A DNA stretch of 9,018 nucleotides, taken from assembly GCA_002409975.1 (NCBI GenBank), contig DHOO01000051.1, positions 1 to 9,018 on the forward strand. The letters run 5' to 3'. This DNA comes from Firmicutes bacterium UBA5388 (GTDB lineage: Bacteria > Bacillota > UBA4882 > UBA10575). Both the position numbers and the translations under genes were made by a program. Within the stretch, counting starts at the first letter, position 1. Each line of letters opens with the position of its first letter. The notes under the pieces are model-generated. The model searched no databases. It worked only from the letters and a program-made list of their open reading frames with translations, and was not told the DNA's origin. Below are positions 1-6,270 of the stretch, piece by piece.

Positions 1-73
1 TTCTTCTTTGGCTTCCTCCGGTGTGGCCTATTTCGGATATTCTTATTCAAGGGATCTTGTATTTACCTAAATC

Positions 74-108
74 GAAAAACCATCGAGTCGAGCTTTAGGG
101 GTTTTTTC
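74..108 (-). terminator. Possible symmetric terminator after the hydrolase pair
   Basis: An A-tract and a T-tract form complementary arms: GAAAAACC at 74-81 against GGTTTTTT at 100-107. They could fold into a roughly 7-8 bp stem around an 18-base loop. On the minus strand the stem begins inside the TGA stop of the last hydrolase gene (107-109) and ends in a run of five T. The same structure reads as a terminator on the other strand, so it could be bidirectional. The stem is mostly A-T and the loop is long, so it is weaker than a classic terminator. Placement directly at the end of the operon is the main support. Confidence 0.4.
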
Positions 109-1420
109 AGGCAACACCACACCAGTTGATGATCATTTGTGCATAAATCCGACAGGCGGCAATCAGATCTTTAATCGGAAGATATTCATTAGCTCCGTGT
201 AAACCCATTGAAGTGCCGCCCGGTCCAAAAACCACCACCGGTAGCCCTTCGTGGAACCAGAAATTGGCATCGCAAACAATCGGTGAACTTACAATTTCCG
301 GTTCGGTTTTCATTACTTCTCTAAATGATTGAGCCAACGTCACGACGCCGGGATGATTGGGATCGACTTCCACCGGTCCTTTATACAAATTATTCCAGGG
401 AATAGTCACTTCCGGGGGATTTTCTCGTAACCAATAATCATTTTGCGCAACCAGGTTAATGGTCTCCTTAACTTGTGCAATTACGTCCTCCCCTTTGAAC
501 CCTGGTTGGAAATATAGGCTTCCAATAGCTTCGCATTCCCCAGGAATGGATGAAACAGATGAGCCCCCTTTTATTTTGTTGATATTAATAAATGTACCTC
601 CCGGTGGAATCATCGGATGTTGTTCATAGATTATCCATTCTCTTTCTAGATCCATAATTGCCCGCTGTATTTTCCACATTTTATCAATAGCACTAACTCC
701 TAATGGTTTTTGTCCGGTCGGCAACGGATTAGTGCATTTATCGCGGTTAGATATATGGGTTGACTTTCCTTTAACTTTAATCCCGAAATAAATCTCGCCT
801 TTTAATACCGGATAAATATTTAAATCCGAAGGCTCGGCAATAATGGCGAATGGCGCTTTATAGCCTCTTTCCAAGACTGTATTACAACCTATTTCATAGC
901 GTCCGGTTTCCTCTCCGCAAACCATACTTAAAATAACATTCCCTTTAAGTTTAATTCCTGCATCGGCTATTAATTTGGCCGCCCAGATAAAAGCAGTATT
1001 TCCTCCTTTCATGTCGGCAATCCCGCGGCCACATATTTTCCCATCGATTATTTCAGCGCCCCAGGGAGTACCGAGAGTCCAAGACTTTGCTTGTTCTTCG
1101 GTAACCGGAGCAATATCCGTATGACCGTCAAGCATTAAATCGTTTTCTGTATTATCGCCCTTTCCTGCTAAGACCGCTGCCACATTTGCCCGGTTTTTTT
1201 CTACTTCCCAAATATCGACTTTGGAAAATATCCCCATCGCTCTTAGCTGATCCGCCAGCCATGATTGGCATTCCTTCACTTGATCAGTAGTATCTTCTTC
1301 AACCAGGTCAGTATTGATCGATTTGTGCCTTACATATTCCCGAGCAAATTGAACTATTTCTTTTTCCTTTTCATTAATAAGTTGCATAACCTTCTGGGTT
1401 GCTTCTTCTTTTTTCCCCAA
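107..1420 (-). CDS. M20-family metallohydrolase (ArgE/DapE type), downstream copy
   Basis: A 437-residue cytoplasmic zinc-type amidohydrolase of the ArgE/DapE/carboxypeptidase G2 family, which cleaves amide bonds of N-acyl amino acids, succinyl-diaminopimelate and related small substrates. Expected metal and catalytic residues are all visible: His100 and Asp102 in DGHTD, bridging Asp136 in GRGIADMKGG, the Glu170-Glu171 pair in CGEET, Glu196 in AEPSD, and His408 in GLHGANE near the C-terminus. His222 in THISNRD falls in the dimerisation (lid) domain, as in DapE. The start is TTG at 1418-1420, chosen because a strong GGAGGAG site sits about 9 bases upstream; the next Met is residue 12. It aligns without gaps to the neighbouring copy at about 83% identity by hand count. 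Changes cluster partly around the metal site: HTDIAP here versus HVDVVP, and GRGIAD versus GRGTSD. Specificity may therefore differ. The substrate is not identifiable; ArgE or DapE themselves are not implied, because the context is transport rather than arginine or lysine synthesis. Confidence 0.9.
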   Translation of the reverse strand: MGKKEEATQKVMQLINEKEKEIVQFAREYVRHKSINTDLVEEDTTDQVKECQSWLADQLRAMGIFSKVDIWEVEKNRANVAAVLAGKGDNTENDLMLDGHTDIAPVTEEQAKSWTLGTPWGAEIIDGKICGRGIADMKGGNTAFIWAAKLIADAGIKLKGNVILSMVCGEETGRYEIGCNTVLERGYKAPFAIIAEPSDLNIYPVLKGEIYFGIKVKGKSTHISNRDKCTNPLPTGQKPLGVSAIDKMWKIQRAIMDLEREWIIYEQHPMIPPGGTFININKIKGGSSVSSIPGECEAIGSLYFQPGFKGEDVIAQVKETINLVAQNDYWLRENPPEVTIPWNNLYKGPVEVDPNHPGVVTLAQSFREVMKTEPEIVSSPIVCDANFWFHEGLPVVVFGPGGTSMGLHGANEYLPIKDLIAACRIYAQMIINWCGVA

Positions 1421-1460
1421 TTCTTTACTCCTCCTTGCCTCTGTTTAAGTTCTATTCTTA

Positions 1461-1473
1461 AGGAATCATTTCT
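1461..1473. repeat. Degraded copy of the leader palindrome
   Basis: AGGAATCATTTCT sits at the position equivalent to the perfect 13-base palindrome upstream of the other hydrolase gene (2955-2967). One base pair of the dyad is broken here. It is about 40 bases upstream of the TTG start. It could be a decayed operator or simply inherited sequence; no function is shown. Confidence 0.35.
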
Positions 1474-1499
1474 AAAGCATCACCGACCCCCTTCTTTTT

Positions 1500-1550
1500 A
1501 ATATTCCATTTATCCAACTCGCCTTCTAGGGGGACAACTGCGCCCACATA
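1500..1550 (-). pseudogene. Fossil 3' end of an ABC permease gene
   Basis: Read on the minus strand, this stretch translates in part as YVGAVVPLEGELDKWNI. That resembles the last residues of permease 2 (YSIVSLLEEKLVKWNI), and the nucleotides agree through CTAGAAG..GAG and AAATGGAATATT. The original stop has been lost, because the sequence reads ATTAAAAAG instead of ATTTAAAAG. The frame continues about 13 codons to a later TAA. No further permease homology is recognisable upstream, so only the tail remains. It marks where the duplicated [permease end + hydrolase] unit was joined. It is almost certainly not translated as a functional product. Confidence 0.65.
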
Positions 1551-1600
1551 TTTTTTAATTATGCTGGTACTTGGTAACTGGGTTTTTAGTCACAACTGCT

Positions 1601-2914
1601 TTAAACCACACCACACCAGTTGATGATCATTTGCGCATAGATGCGACAAGCCTTGATTAAATCTTCGATCGGAAGATATTCATTCGCTCCATGTAAACCC
1701 ATAGAAATACTACCGGGACCACAAACTACAACCGTTTGTCCATCCTGGAACCAAAAATTAGCATCGCAAACAATTGGTGCGCTTACAATCTCCGGTTCAC
1801 TTTTGGTAACTGCTTTAAATGAATCTACCAGCGTTTTAACACCAGGGTGATTTGGATCAATTTCTACCGGTTCTTTATTAAAGGTGGTCCAAGGAATAGT
1901 TACCTCCGGCGGATTTTCACGTAACCAGTAATCGTTTTGAACAACCTGATCAATTGCTGTCTTAACTTGAGCTATTACATCCATACCCTTTAAACCAGGT
2001 TGATAACACAAACTACCAATAACTTCACATTCTCCGGGAATTGAAGAGGCTGACGAGCCACCGATTATTTTGTTAATATTAATAAATGTACCTCCCGGAG
2101 GAATCATCGGATGTTGCTCGTAGATTGCCCATTCTCTTTCCAGATCCATAATCGCCTGCTGTATTTTCCACATTTTATCAATAGCGCTTACTCCTAGTGG
2201 TTCTTCCCCAGCTGGTAAGGGGTTAATGCATTTATCGCGGTTAGCTATATGGGTAGACTTTCCTTTAACTTTAATACTGAAAAGTATTTCCCCTTTTAAC
2301 ACTGTATAGATTTGAAAATCTGAAGGTTCAGCAATAACGGCAAACGGTGCTTTATAACCTCTTTCCAGTACAGTATCACAGCCTATTTCGTGTTGACCGG
2401 TCTCCTCACCACAAACCACGCTCAGAAAAACGTTCCCGTTAAGTTTGATTCCGGCATCGGCAATCAGCTTAGTCGCCCAGATAAAGGCGGTATTTCCTCC
2501 TTTCATATCGGAGGTTCCCCGTCCATATATTTTCCCGTCGATAATTTCCCCGCCCCAGGGAGTACCGATAGACCAAGACTTGGCCTGTTCATCGGTAACT
2601 GGGACAACATCAACATGTCCATCAAACATTAGATCATTTTCATTATTACTACCTTTTCCTGCTAAGACCGCCGCCACATTTGCCCGGTTTTTTTCTACTT
2701 CCCAAATATCGACTTTGGAGAATATTCCCATCGCTCTGAGCTGTTCCGCTAACCATTCTTGGCATTCTTTCACTTGTTCAGTAGTATCCTCTTCAACCAG
2801 GTCCGTATTGATAGATTTGTGCCTCACATATTCCTGAGCAAATTGAACTATTTCTTTTTCCTTTTCATCAATAAGTTGCATAACCTTTTGGGTTGCTTCT
2901 TCTTTTTTTCCCAA
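1601..2914 (-). CDS. M20-family metallohydrolase (ArgE/DapE type), upstream copy
   Basis: A 437-residue M20 metallohydrolase, likely a homodimer or a partner of its tandem paralogue, acting in the cytoplasm on the imported compound or a derivative. Metal-site residues are His100/Asp102 (DGHVDVVP), bridging Asp136 (GRGTSDMKGG), Glu170/Glu171 (CGEETG), Glu196 (AEPSD) and His408 (GLHGANE). His222 (THIANRD) marks the lid domain, roughly residues 205-325. These motifs match the usual family form better than those of the downstream copy, so this is probably the conservative member. The start is TTG at 2912-2914, with GGAGGAG about 9 bases upstream. It begins 75 bp after permease 2, consistent with cotranscription. 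Genes called acetylornithine deacetylase beside NMT1/THI5-type transporters include YlmB, which deformylates a thiamin breakdown product; that is an analogy, not an assignment. Confidence 0.92.
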   Translation of the reverse strand: MGKKEEATQKVMQLIDEKEKEIVQFAQEYVRHKSINTDLVEEDTTEQVKECQEWLAEQLRAMGIFSKVDIWEVEKNRANVAAVLAGKGSNNENDLMFDGHVDVVPVTDEQAKSWSIGTPWGGEIIDGKIYGRGTSDMKGGNTAFIWATKLIADAGIKLNGNVFLSVVCGEETGQHEIGCDTVLERGYKAPFAVIAEPSDFQIYTVLKGEILFSIKVKGKSTHIANRDKCINPLPAGEEPLGVSAIDKMWKIQQAIMDLEREWAIYEQHPMIPPGGTFININKIIGGSSASSIPGECEVIGSLCYQPGLKGMDVIAQVKTAIDQVVQNDYWLRENPPEVTIPWTTFNKEPVEIDPNHPGVKTLVDSFKAVTKSEPEIVSAPIVCDANFWFQDGQTVVVCGPGSISMGLHGANEYLPIEDLIKACRIYAQMIINWCGVV

Positions 2915-2954
2915 TTCCTTACTCCTCCTTGAATTGATTTAAGTTGCATTTTTC

Positions 2955-2967
2955 AGGAATTATTCCT
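2955..2967. repeat. 13-base perfect palindrome in hydrolase leader
   Basis: AGGAATTATTCCT is a perfect dyad of two 6-base arms around one base. It lies in the 75-bp gap between permease 2 and the first hydrolase gene, about 40 bases upstream of the start. It could be an operator half-site arrangement or a small RNA hairpin. The equivalent site before the second hydrolase is imperfect, which argues against strict selection. Confidence 0.35.
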
Positions 2968-2989
2968 AAAACATGATCGACCCCCTCTT

Positions 2990-3751
2990 TTAAATATTCC
3001 ATTTGACTAATTTCTCTTCTAGTAAAGAAACAATACTATATAAGACAATACCAATCAAAGTAACCGCCAAAATACAAGCAAAAGCTAAATTAGTCTTTAT
3101 ATAAGAAGTATAATAAACGATTCTACTCCCCAACCCAGTTTTTCCACCGACAAATTCAGTGCTGATTGCTGCGATAGTTGAAAAGATCGTTCCTAGCTTA
3201 ATTCCAGTAAAAACATTTGGTAAAGAAGCTGGGAGTGTGACATTAAAAAATGTTTGTAAGCGATTCGCTCCTAAAGAAGTCATTAGTTCCAATTTTAAAG
3301 TCTCAACATTATTAAAACCAGTTACAGAATTCATCATAATAATTGGAAAGGTTTGGATTGTTACAGCAAGGATCTTTACTTTAATACCAAAACCCAACCA
3401 GATCATCAGTAGAGGCACTAAAGTGATCAAGGGAGTGGTCGATAGGAAAATCACATAAGGAGAAAAGGCTTTATCTAATATTCCGAATTGCGAAAGGAAA
3501 AAGGCGATTGTAATCCCAAGTGGGACTGCAATCAAAAAGCCAATAATTATTCCTTTTAAGGTGACATAAGTATGAGGTAAGATTTCCGAAACAAAATTAG
3601 CGTAAAAAGTTAATAGAATATTTGTTGGTGTTGGCAAAATCCATTGTTGGATATTAAAAGTTCTAATTATCAACTCTATGCCTGCATACATAAGCACAAA
3701 GACGATCGCCGGCGCAATGAAATTGGTTTTTTTATCTTTTATCTTTTCCAA
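2990..3751 (-). CDS. ABC importer permease 2 (SsuC/BPD_transp_1 type)
   Basis: A 253-residue inner-membrane subunit of a nitrate/sulfonate/taurine/pyrimidine-type importer. About six hydrophobic segments are visible: near residues 11-30, 62-86, 97-119, 127-141, 184-200 and 220-243. The cytoplasmic EAA loop that docks on the ATPase is clear at about 155-190, with ELMTSLGA (Gly161), the ASLP turn and FTGIKLG. The start is TTG at 3749-3751. An in-frame TAG lies just upstream and the next Met (residue 21) is inside the first membrane segment, so TTG is forced. An AGGAG site lies 11 bases before it, slightly far. The gene starts 24 bp after ATPase 2. It is about half identical to permease 1, so the two probably form a heterodimeric channel. 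Its 3' end is part of the duplicated unit described for the hydrolases. Confidence 0.9.
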   Translation of the reverse strand: MEKIKDKKTNFIAPAIVFVLMYAGIELIIRTFNIQQWILPTPTNILLTFYANFVSEILPHTYVTLKGIIIGFLIAVPLGITIAFFLSQFGILDKAFSPYVIFLSTTPLITLVPLLMIWLGFGIKVKILAVTIQTFPIIMMNSVTGFNNVETLKLELMTSLGANRLQTFFNVTLPASLPNVFTGIKLGTIFSTIAAISTEFVGGKTGLGSRIVYYTSYIKTNLAFACILAVTLIGIVLYSIVSLLEEKLVKWNI

Positions 3752-3775
3752 ATTATGCTACGCTCCTTTTTCTTT

Positions 3776-4570
3776 TTATTCCACCATTTCTAGATTCAGT
3801 TCGCCTATTAAGTTAGTTATTTGTTCCTCATAGTCCAGAAATCTCTCCTCATTCATCATTTCTAAGCTGCGCGGTCTTGGTAGATCAATTTTTACTTCTT
3901 CAATGATTCTTCCCGGATTTGTAGACATTACTAAGACCCGGGATGAAAGCAAAATCGCTTCTGAGACATTATGTGTGATGAAAATAATGGTCTTTTTAGT
4001 TTTTTCCCATATCGATAAAAGTTCAATATCCAATTGTTCCCGGTTAATGGCATCAAGTTCGCCAAAGGGTTCATCCATTAAAAGTATCTCCGGGTTATGA
4101 ACCATCGCTCTTATCACCCCAACACGCTGTTGCATCCCCCCCGACAATTCAGTGGGATAAGATTCAGCATGCTCACTTAAATTTACCATCTGCAATAAAC
4201 TTTCAATGCTTTTTTGCCATTTTTCTCCTGTTAAATTAAATATATTTAACGGTAATTCTAAATTCTTTCTGATCGTAAACCAAGGTAATAAATTATGCGA
4301 TTGAAAAATAAAACCAAGGTTTCTTTGCTCCTCACGCGGAATACCATTAGTGTATTCTTTTCCCGAATAGATAATCTTTCCTTTCGTTGGAGTGATGATT
4401 CCACCTAGCATTCGAATAATCGTGGACTTCCCGCAACCACTCGGACCAACAAGTGTAACAAAGTCATTTTCCTCAACGCCAAAATTTACATCTGTCACGG
4501 CAATTAGTGGTCCGTTTTTTGTCAAATAGGTCTTCTCAATGTTTTCTAATTCTATTTTGAAATTAGACAT
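3776..4570 (-). CDS. ABC importer ATPase 2 (SsuB/TauB type), catalytically intact
   Basis: A 264-residue nucleotide-binding subunit that drives import by ATP hydrolysis at the inner face of the membrane. Motifs in order: Walker A GPSGCGKST (42-50), Q-loop Gln90 in FIFQSHN, signature LSGGM (142-146), Walker B ILLMDEP with Asp166 and catalytic Glu167, D-loop GELD (170-173), and H-loop His200 in ITHN. The D-loop Glu171 is odd, since Ala or Ser is usual there. I chose ATG at 4568-4570 because GGGAG lies 8 bases upstream. A TTG 33 bases earlier would overlap permease 1 and has no good site. The gene begins 20 bp after permease 1. It aligns to ATPase 1 without gaps through the motif region, so equivalent residues share numbers. 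It is probably the working half of a heterodimer with ATPase 1. Confidence 0.93.
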   Translation of the reverse strand: MSNFKIELENIEKTYLTKNGPLIAVTDVNFGVEENDFVTLVGPSGCGKSTIIRMLGGIITPTKGKIIYSGKEYTNGIPREEQRNLGFIFQSHNLLPWFTIRKNLELPLNIFNLTGEKWQKSIESLLQMVNLSEHAESYPTELSGGMQQRVGVIRAMVHNPEILLMDEPFGELDAINREQLDIELLSIWEKTKKTIIFITHNVSEAILLSSRVLVMSTNPGRIIEEVKIDLPRPRSLEMMNEERFLDYEEQITNLIGELNLEMVE

Positions 4571-4590
4571 TAGTACTGCTCCCTTTTTAG

Positions 4591-5349
4591 TTATTTTTTC
4601 CAAATAATAATTTTACGCTCAACCATACTTGTTAAATTAAAGAGCGTTATCCCTATTAAGGCAATAATTAAAATACAACCAAATGCCAGTTCAGTTTCAA
4701 TAAAACTGGAAAAATACATAATTCTATTGCCTAATCCGGTTTGTGCTCCAGCAAATTCGGCACTAACAGCCGCAATTGTTGAAAAAATACCGCCAAGTTT
4801 AATCCCTGTAAATACCTGGGGTAAGGCGTTGGGAAAAATAACTTTTATAAAGGTCTGCACCTTCGTTGCTCCCAATGAATTCATTAAGTCCAATTTTACT
4901 TTTTCTACATTATTAAACCCAGATAAAGAGTTCAACATTACAATTGGTATTGTTTGAAGGATAACTGCTAAAATTCTTACGTTTAGTCCGAAACCTAACC
5001 ACAGCATAAAAATCGGCACTAGAATAATAAAGGGTGTCGTAACTAACATGATTACATATGGAGAAAAAGCTTTTTCCAGAATTTTAAACTGTGATAGTAA
5101 CGCCGCACAGAAAATACCGATGGGAACACCAACAATAAAGCCAGTGATAATTACCTTTAACGTAACAATTAAATGTGACCAAATATTAACTTTAAATTCT
5201 TTTGCGCAAACGCTCAGAATAGCTGATGGGGCAGGCAAAACTTGCCTGGAAATATTAAATGCTTTAATGATTAATTCTAACCCTATAAGCAACACTACTA
5301 AAACAATTAAGGGCGCTAACACGTTTTTTGTGCTTCTCCTAGCCTTCAC
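4591..5349 (-). CDS. ABC importer permease 1 (SsuC/BPD_transp_1 type)
   Basis: A 252-residue membrane subunit with about six hydrophobic segments: near residues 11-30, 61-86, 97-119, 126-140, 183-199 and 220-241. The EAA coupling loop runs about 153-190 with LMNSLGA (Gly160), FPNALP and FTGIKLG. The start is GTG at 5347-5349, preceded by AGGGAGG with an 8-base spacer. The N-terminus is basic (MKARRSTK), as expected for an inside-positive first segment. It begins 18 bp after ATPase 1 and ends 20 bp before ATPase 2. Compared with permease 2 it keeps the same length, EAA loop and segment layout at roughly half identity. That fits two specialised halves of one channel rather than two unrelated transporters. 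Confidence 0.92.
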   Translation of the reverse strand: MKARRSTKNVLAPLIVLVVLLIGLELIIKAFNISRQVLPAPSAILSVCAKEFKVNIWSHLIVTLKVIITGFIVGVPIGIFCAALLSQFKILEKAFSPYVIMLVTTPFIILVPIFMLWLGFGLNVRILAVILQTIPIVMLNSLSGFNNVEKVKLDLMNSLGATKVQTFIKVIFPNALPQVFTGIKLGGIFSTIAAVSAEFAGAQTGLGNRIMYFSSFIETELAFGCILIIALIGITLFNLTSMVERKIIIWKK

Positions 5350-5367
5350 GAAAACATCCTCCCTCTT

Positions 5368-6168
5368 TTATGAAACTCTTAATTGCATCATTTCTTCCTG
5401 GATGATCTTTTTTAGCTCTATTCGTAACTGTTGATACTTGTTTGTTCTTGCCGTTACCCGATTACGCTCTGCTATTGGAAGATCGTATTTCACCTCATTG
5501 GTGATTTTCCCCGGAGAAGAAGACATAATATATATTTTTGAGGACAGCAACAATGCTTCATCGATGTCATTCGTTACCAGTAAAATAGTTTTCTGTGTCT
5601 TTTTACATAAAGATAAAAATTCATAGTTTAATAATTTTCTCGTAATGGCGTCAAGCGCGCCAAAAGGCTGGTCCATTAATAACAAATTAGGATTATGAAC
5701 TAAAGCTCTAATTAACCTGATCCTTTGTCTCATACCTCCAGAAAGTTCGTGCGGATAAGCATTGATAAATTTTTTTAAGCCTACCATATCCAATAACTCA
5801 TGAATTCTGTTATCCCATTCTTTGCCACGCAAATTCATTATTTCCAAGGGCAGATATAGATTATCTTTAACGGTTCTCCACGCCAAAAGATTATCTGCTT
5901 GAAATACAAAACCAATCTTTTTTAAATCTTCATTTGGTATCCCCTCGCTATATTCATGACCATAAAAACTGATAGTCCCAGATGTAGGTTTATTAATTCC
6001 TCCTAATATTTGTAGGAGGGTAGATTTTCCGCATCCACTCGGGCCCATTATTGAAACAATCTGTTTATCATCAATATCAATATTAATATCGTTTAGAGCG
6101 CAAGTAGTTCCGCTCCGCGACTGATAATTTTTAGTCAGGTTTTTTGTAGTTAAAGCTTTTATTGTCAT
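5368..6168 (-). CDS. ABC importer ATPase 1 (SsuB/TauB type), degenerate catalytic site
   Basis: A 266-residue nucleotide-binding subunit. Walker A GPSGCGKST (42-50), Q-loop Gln90 (FVFQADN), signature LSGGM (142-146) and Walker B Asp166 are intact, so ATP binding is expected. Two hydrolysis residues are replaced: the catalytic Glu after Walker B is Gln167 (LLMDQPFGALD, codon CAG at 5668-5670), and the H-loop His is Asn200 (LVTNDIDEA, codon AAT at 5569-5571). In studied ABC ATPases each change alone strongly reduces hydrolysis. The frame is otherwise clean, so this looks like selected asymmetry rather than decay. The start is ATG at 6166-6168 with GAGGGG about 9 bases upstream. It lies between the binding-protein gene and permease 1. 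It presumably pairs with intact ATPase 2, giving one consensus and one degenerate ATP site. Confidence 0.92.
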   Translation of the reverse strand: MTIKALTTKNLTKNYQSRSGTTCALNDINIDIDDKQIVSIMGPSGCGKSTLLQILGGINKPTSGTISFYGHEYSEGIPNEDLKKIGFVFQADNLLAWRTVKDNLYLPLEIMNLRGKEWDNRIHELLDMVGLKKFINAYPHELSGGMRQRIRLIRALVHNPNLLLMDQPFGALDAITRKLLNYEFLSLCKKTQKTILLVTNDIDEALLLSSKIYIMSSSPGKITNEVKYDLPIAERNRVTARTNKYQQLRIELKKIIQEEMMQLRVS

Positions 6169-6209
6169 TGTATAAATCCCCTCTGTTACATTTTCTATAG
6201 ATTTTTTAC

Positions 6210-6251
6210 GTAGGCTGGGTCCCCCTTTTAGATAAGAAGGACCGTGCCTAC
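6210..6251 (-). other. Strong intercistronic hairpin after the binding-protein gene
   Basis: Arms GTAGGC (6210-6215) and GCCTAC (6246-6251) pair perfectly. After a 2x2 internal mismatch a second stem forms from GGTCC (6218-6222) and GGACC (6239-6243), extendable by G-T pairs. The loop is about 12-16 bases. No T-tract follows on the minus strand (GTAAAAAATC), so it is not a good terminator. It lies 19 bases after the binding-protein stop and 41 before the ATPase 1 start. Such structures commonly protect the 3' end of binding-protein mRNA and raise that protein above the membrane components; this role is inferred. Confidence 0.6.
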
Positions 6252-6270
6252 TTTAATCTTTCCTTCAGTA

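Larger units (their letters stand above)
107..1529 (-). repeat. Tandem duplication unit, downstream copy
   Basis: This segment is homologous to 1601-3022. It comprises the whole hydrolase gene, its ribosome binding site and about 110 bases upstream. Shared upstream landmarks are TTCTAG (1524-1529 versus 3017-3022), ATATTCCATTT (1501-1511 versus 2994-3004) and the ACTCCTCCTTG ribosome-site block. Homology therefore runs through the leader into the end of a permease gene. The divergence (about 17% at protein level) shows that the duplication is old. Confidence 0.85.
1601..3022 (-). repeat. Tandem duplication unit, upstream copy
   Basis: Partner of the segment 107-1529. Here the upstream part of the unit is the intact end of the permease 2 gene (stop at 2990-2992), so this arrangement looks ancestral and the other copy derived. 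Confidence 0.85.

Noticed and set aside
1..60. GGAGG on the minus strand at 15-19 as ribosome site for a further operon gene
   Set aside because: No start codon lies within the usual distance before the window ends, and a terminator-like structure lies between; the gene, if any, is outside the window.
1265..1501. Plus-strand open frame of 78 codons rich in Phe and Leu
   Set aside because: Antisense to the start of the downstream hydrolase gene and its leader; the composition reflects the complement of Lys/Glu-rich coding.
1561..1600. Terminator between the two hydrolase genes
   Set aside because: Repeated TGGTA/TTGGTA words are direct, not inverted, so no stable hairpin forms; cotranscription is more likely.
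2390..2837. Two overlapping plus-strand open frames of 80 and 130 codons
   Set aside because: Antisense to the well-supported hydrolase gene; composition and lack of ribosome sites mark them as shadows.
4571..4603. TTG start for ATPase 2 overlapping permease 1 by 13 bases
   Set aside because: No ribosome site at the right distance; ATG 4570 has GGGAG 8 bases upstream and matches the N-terminus of ATPase 1.
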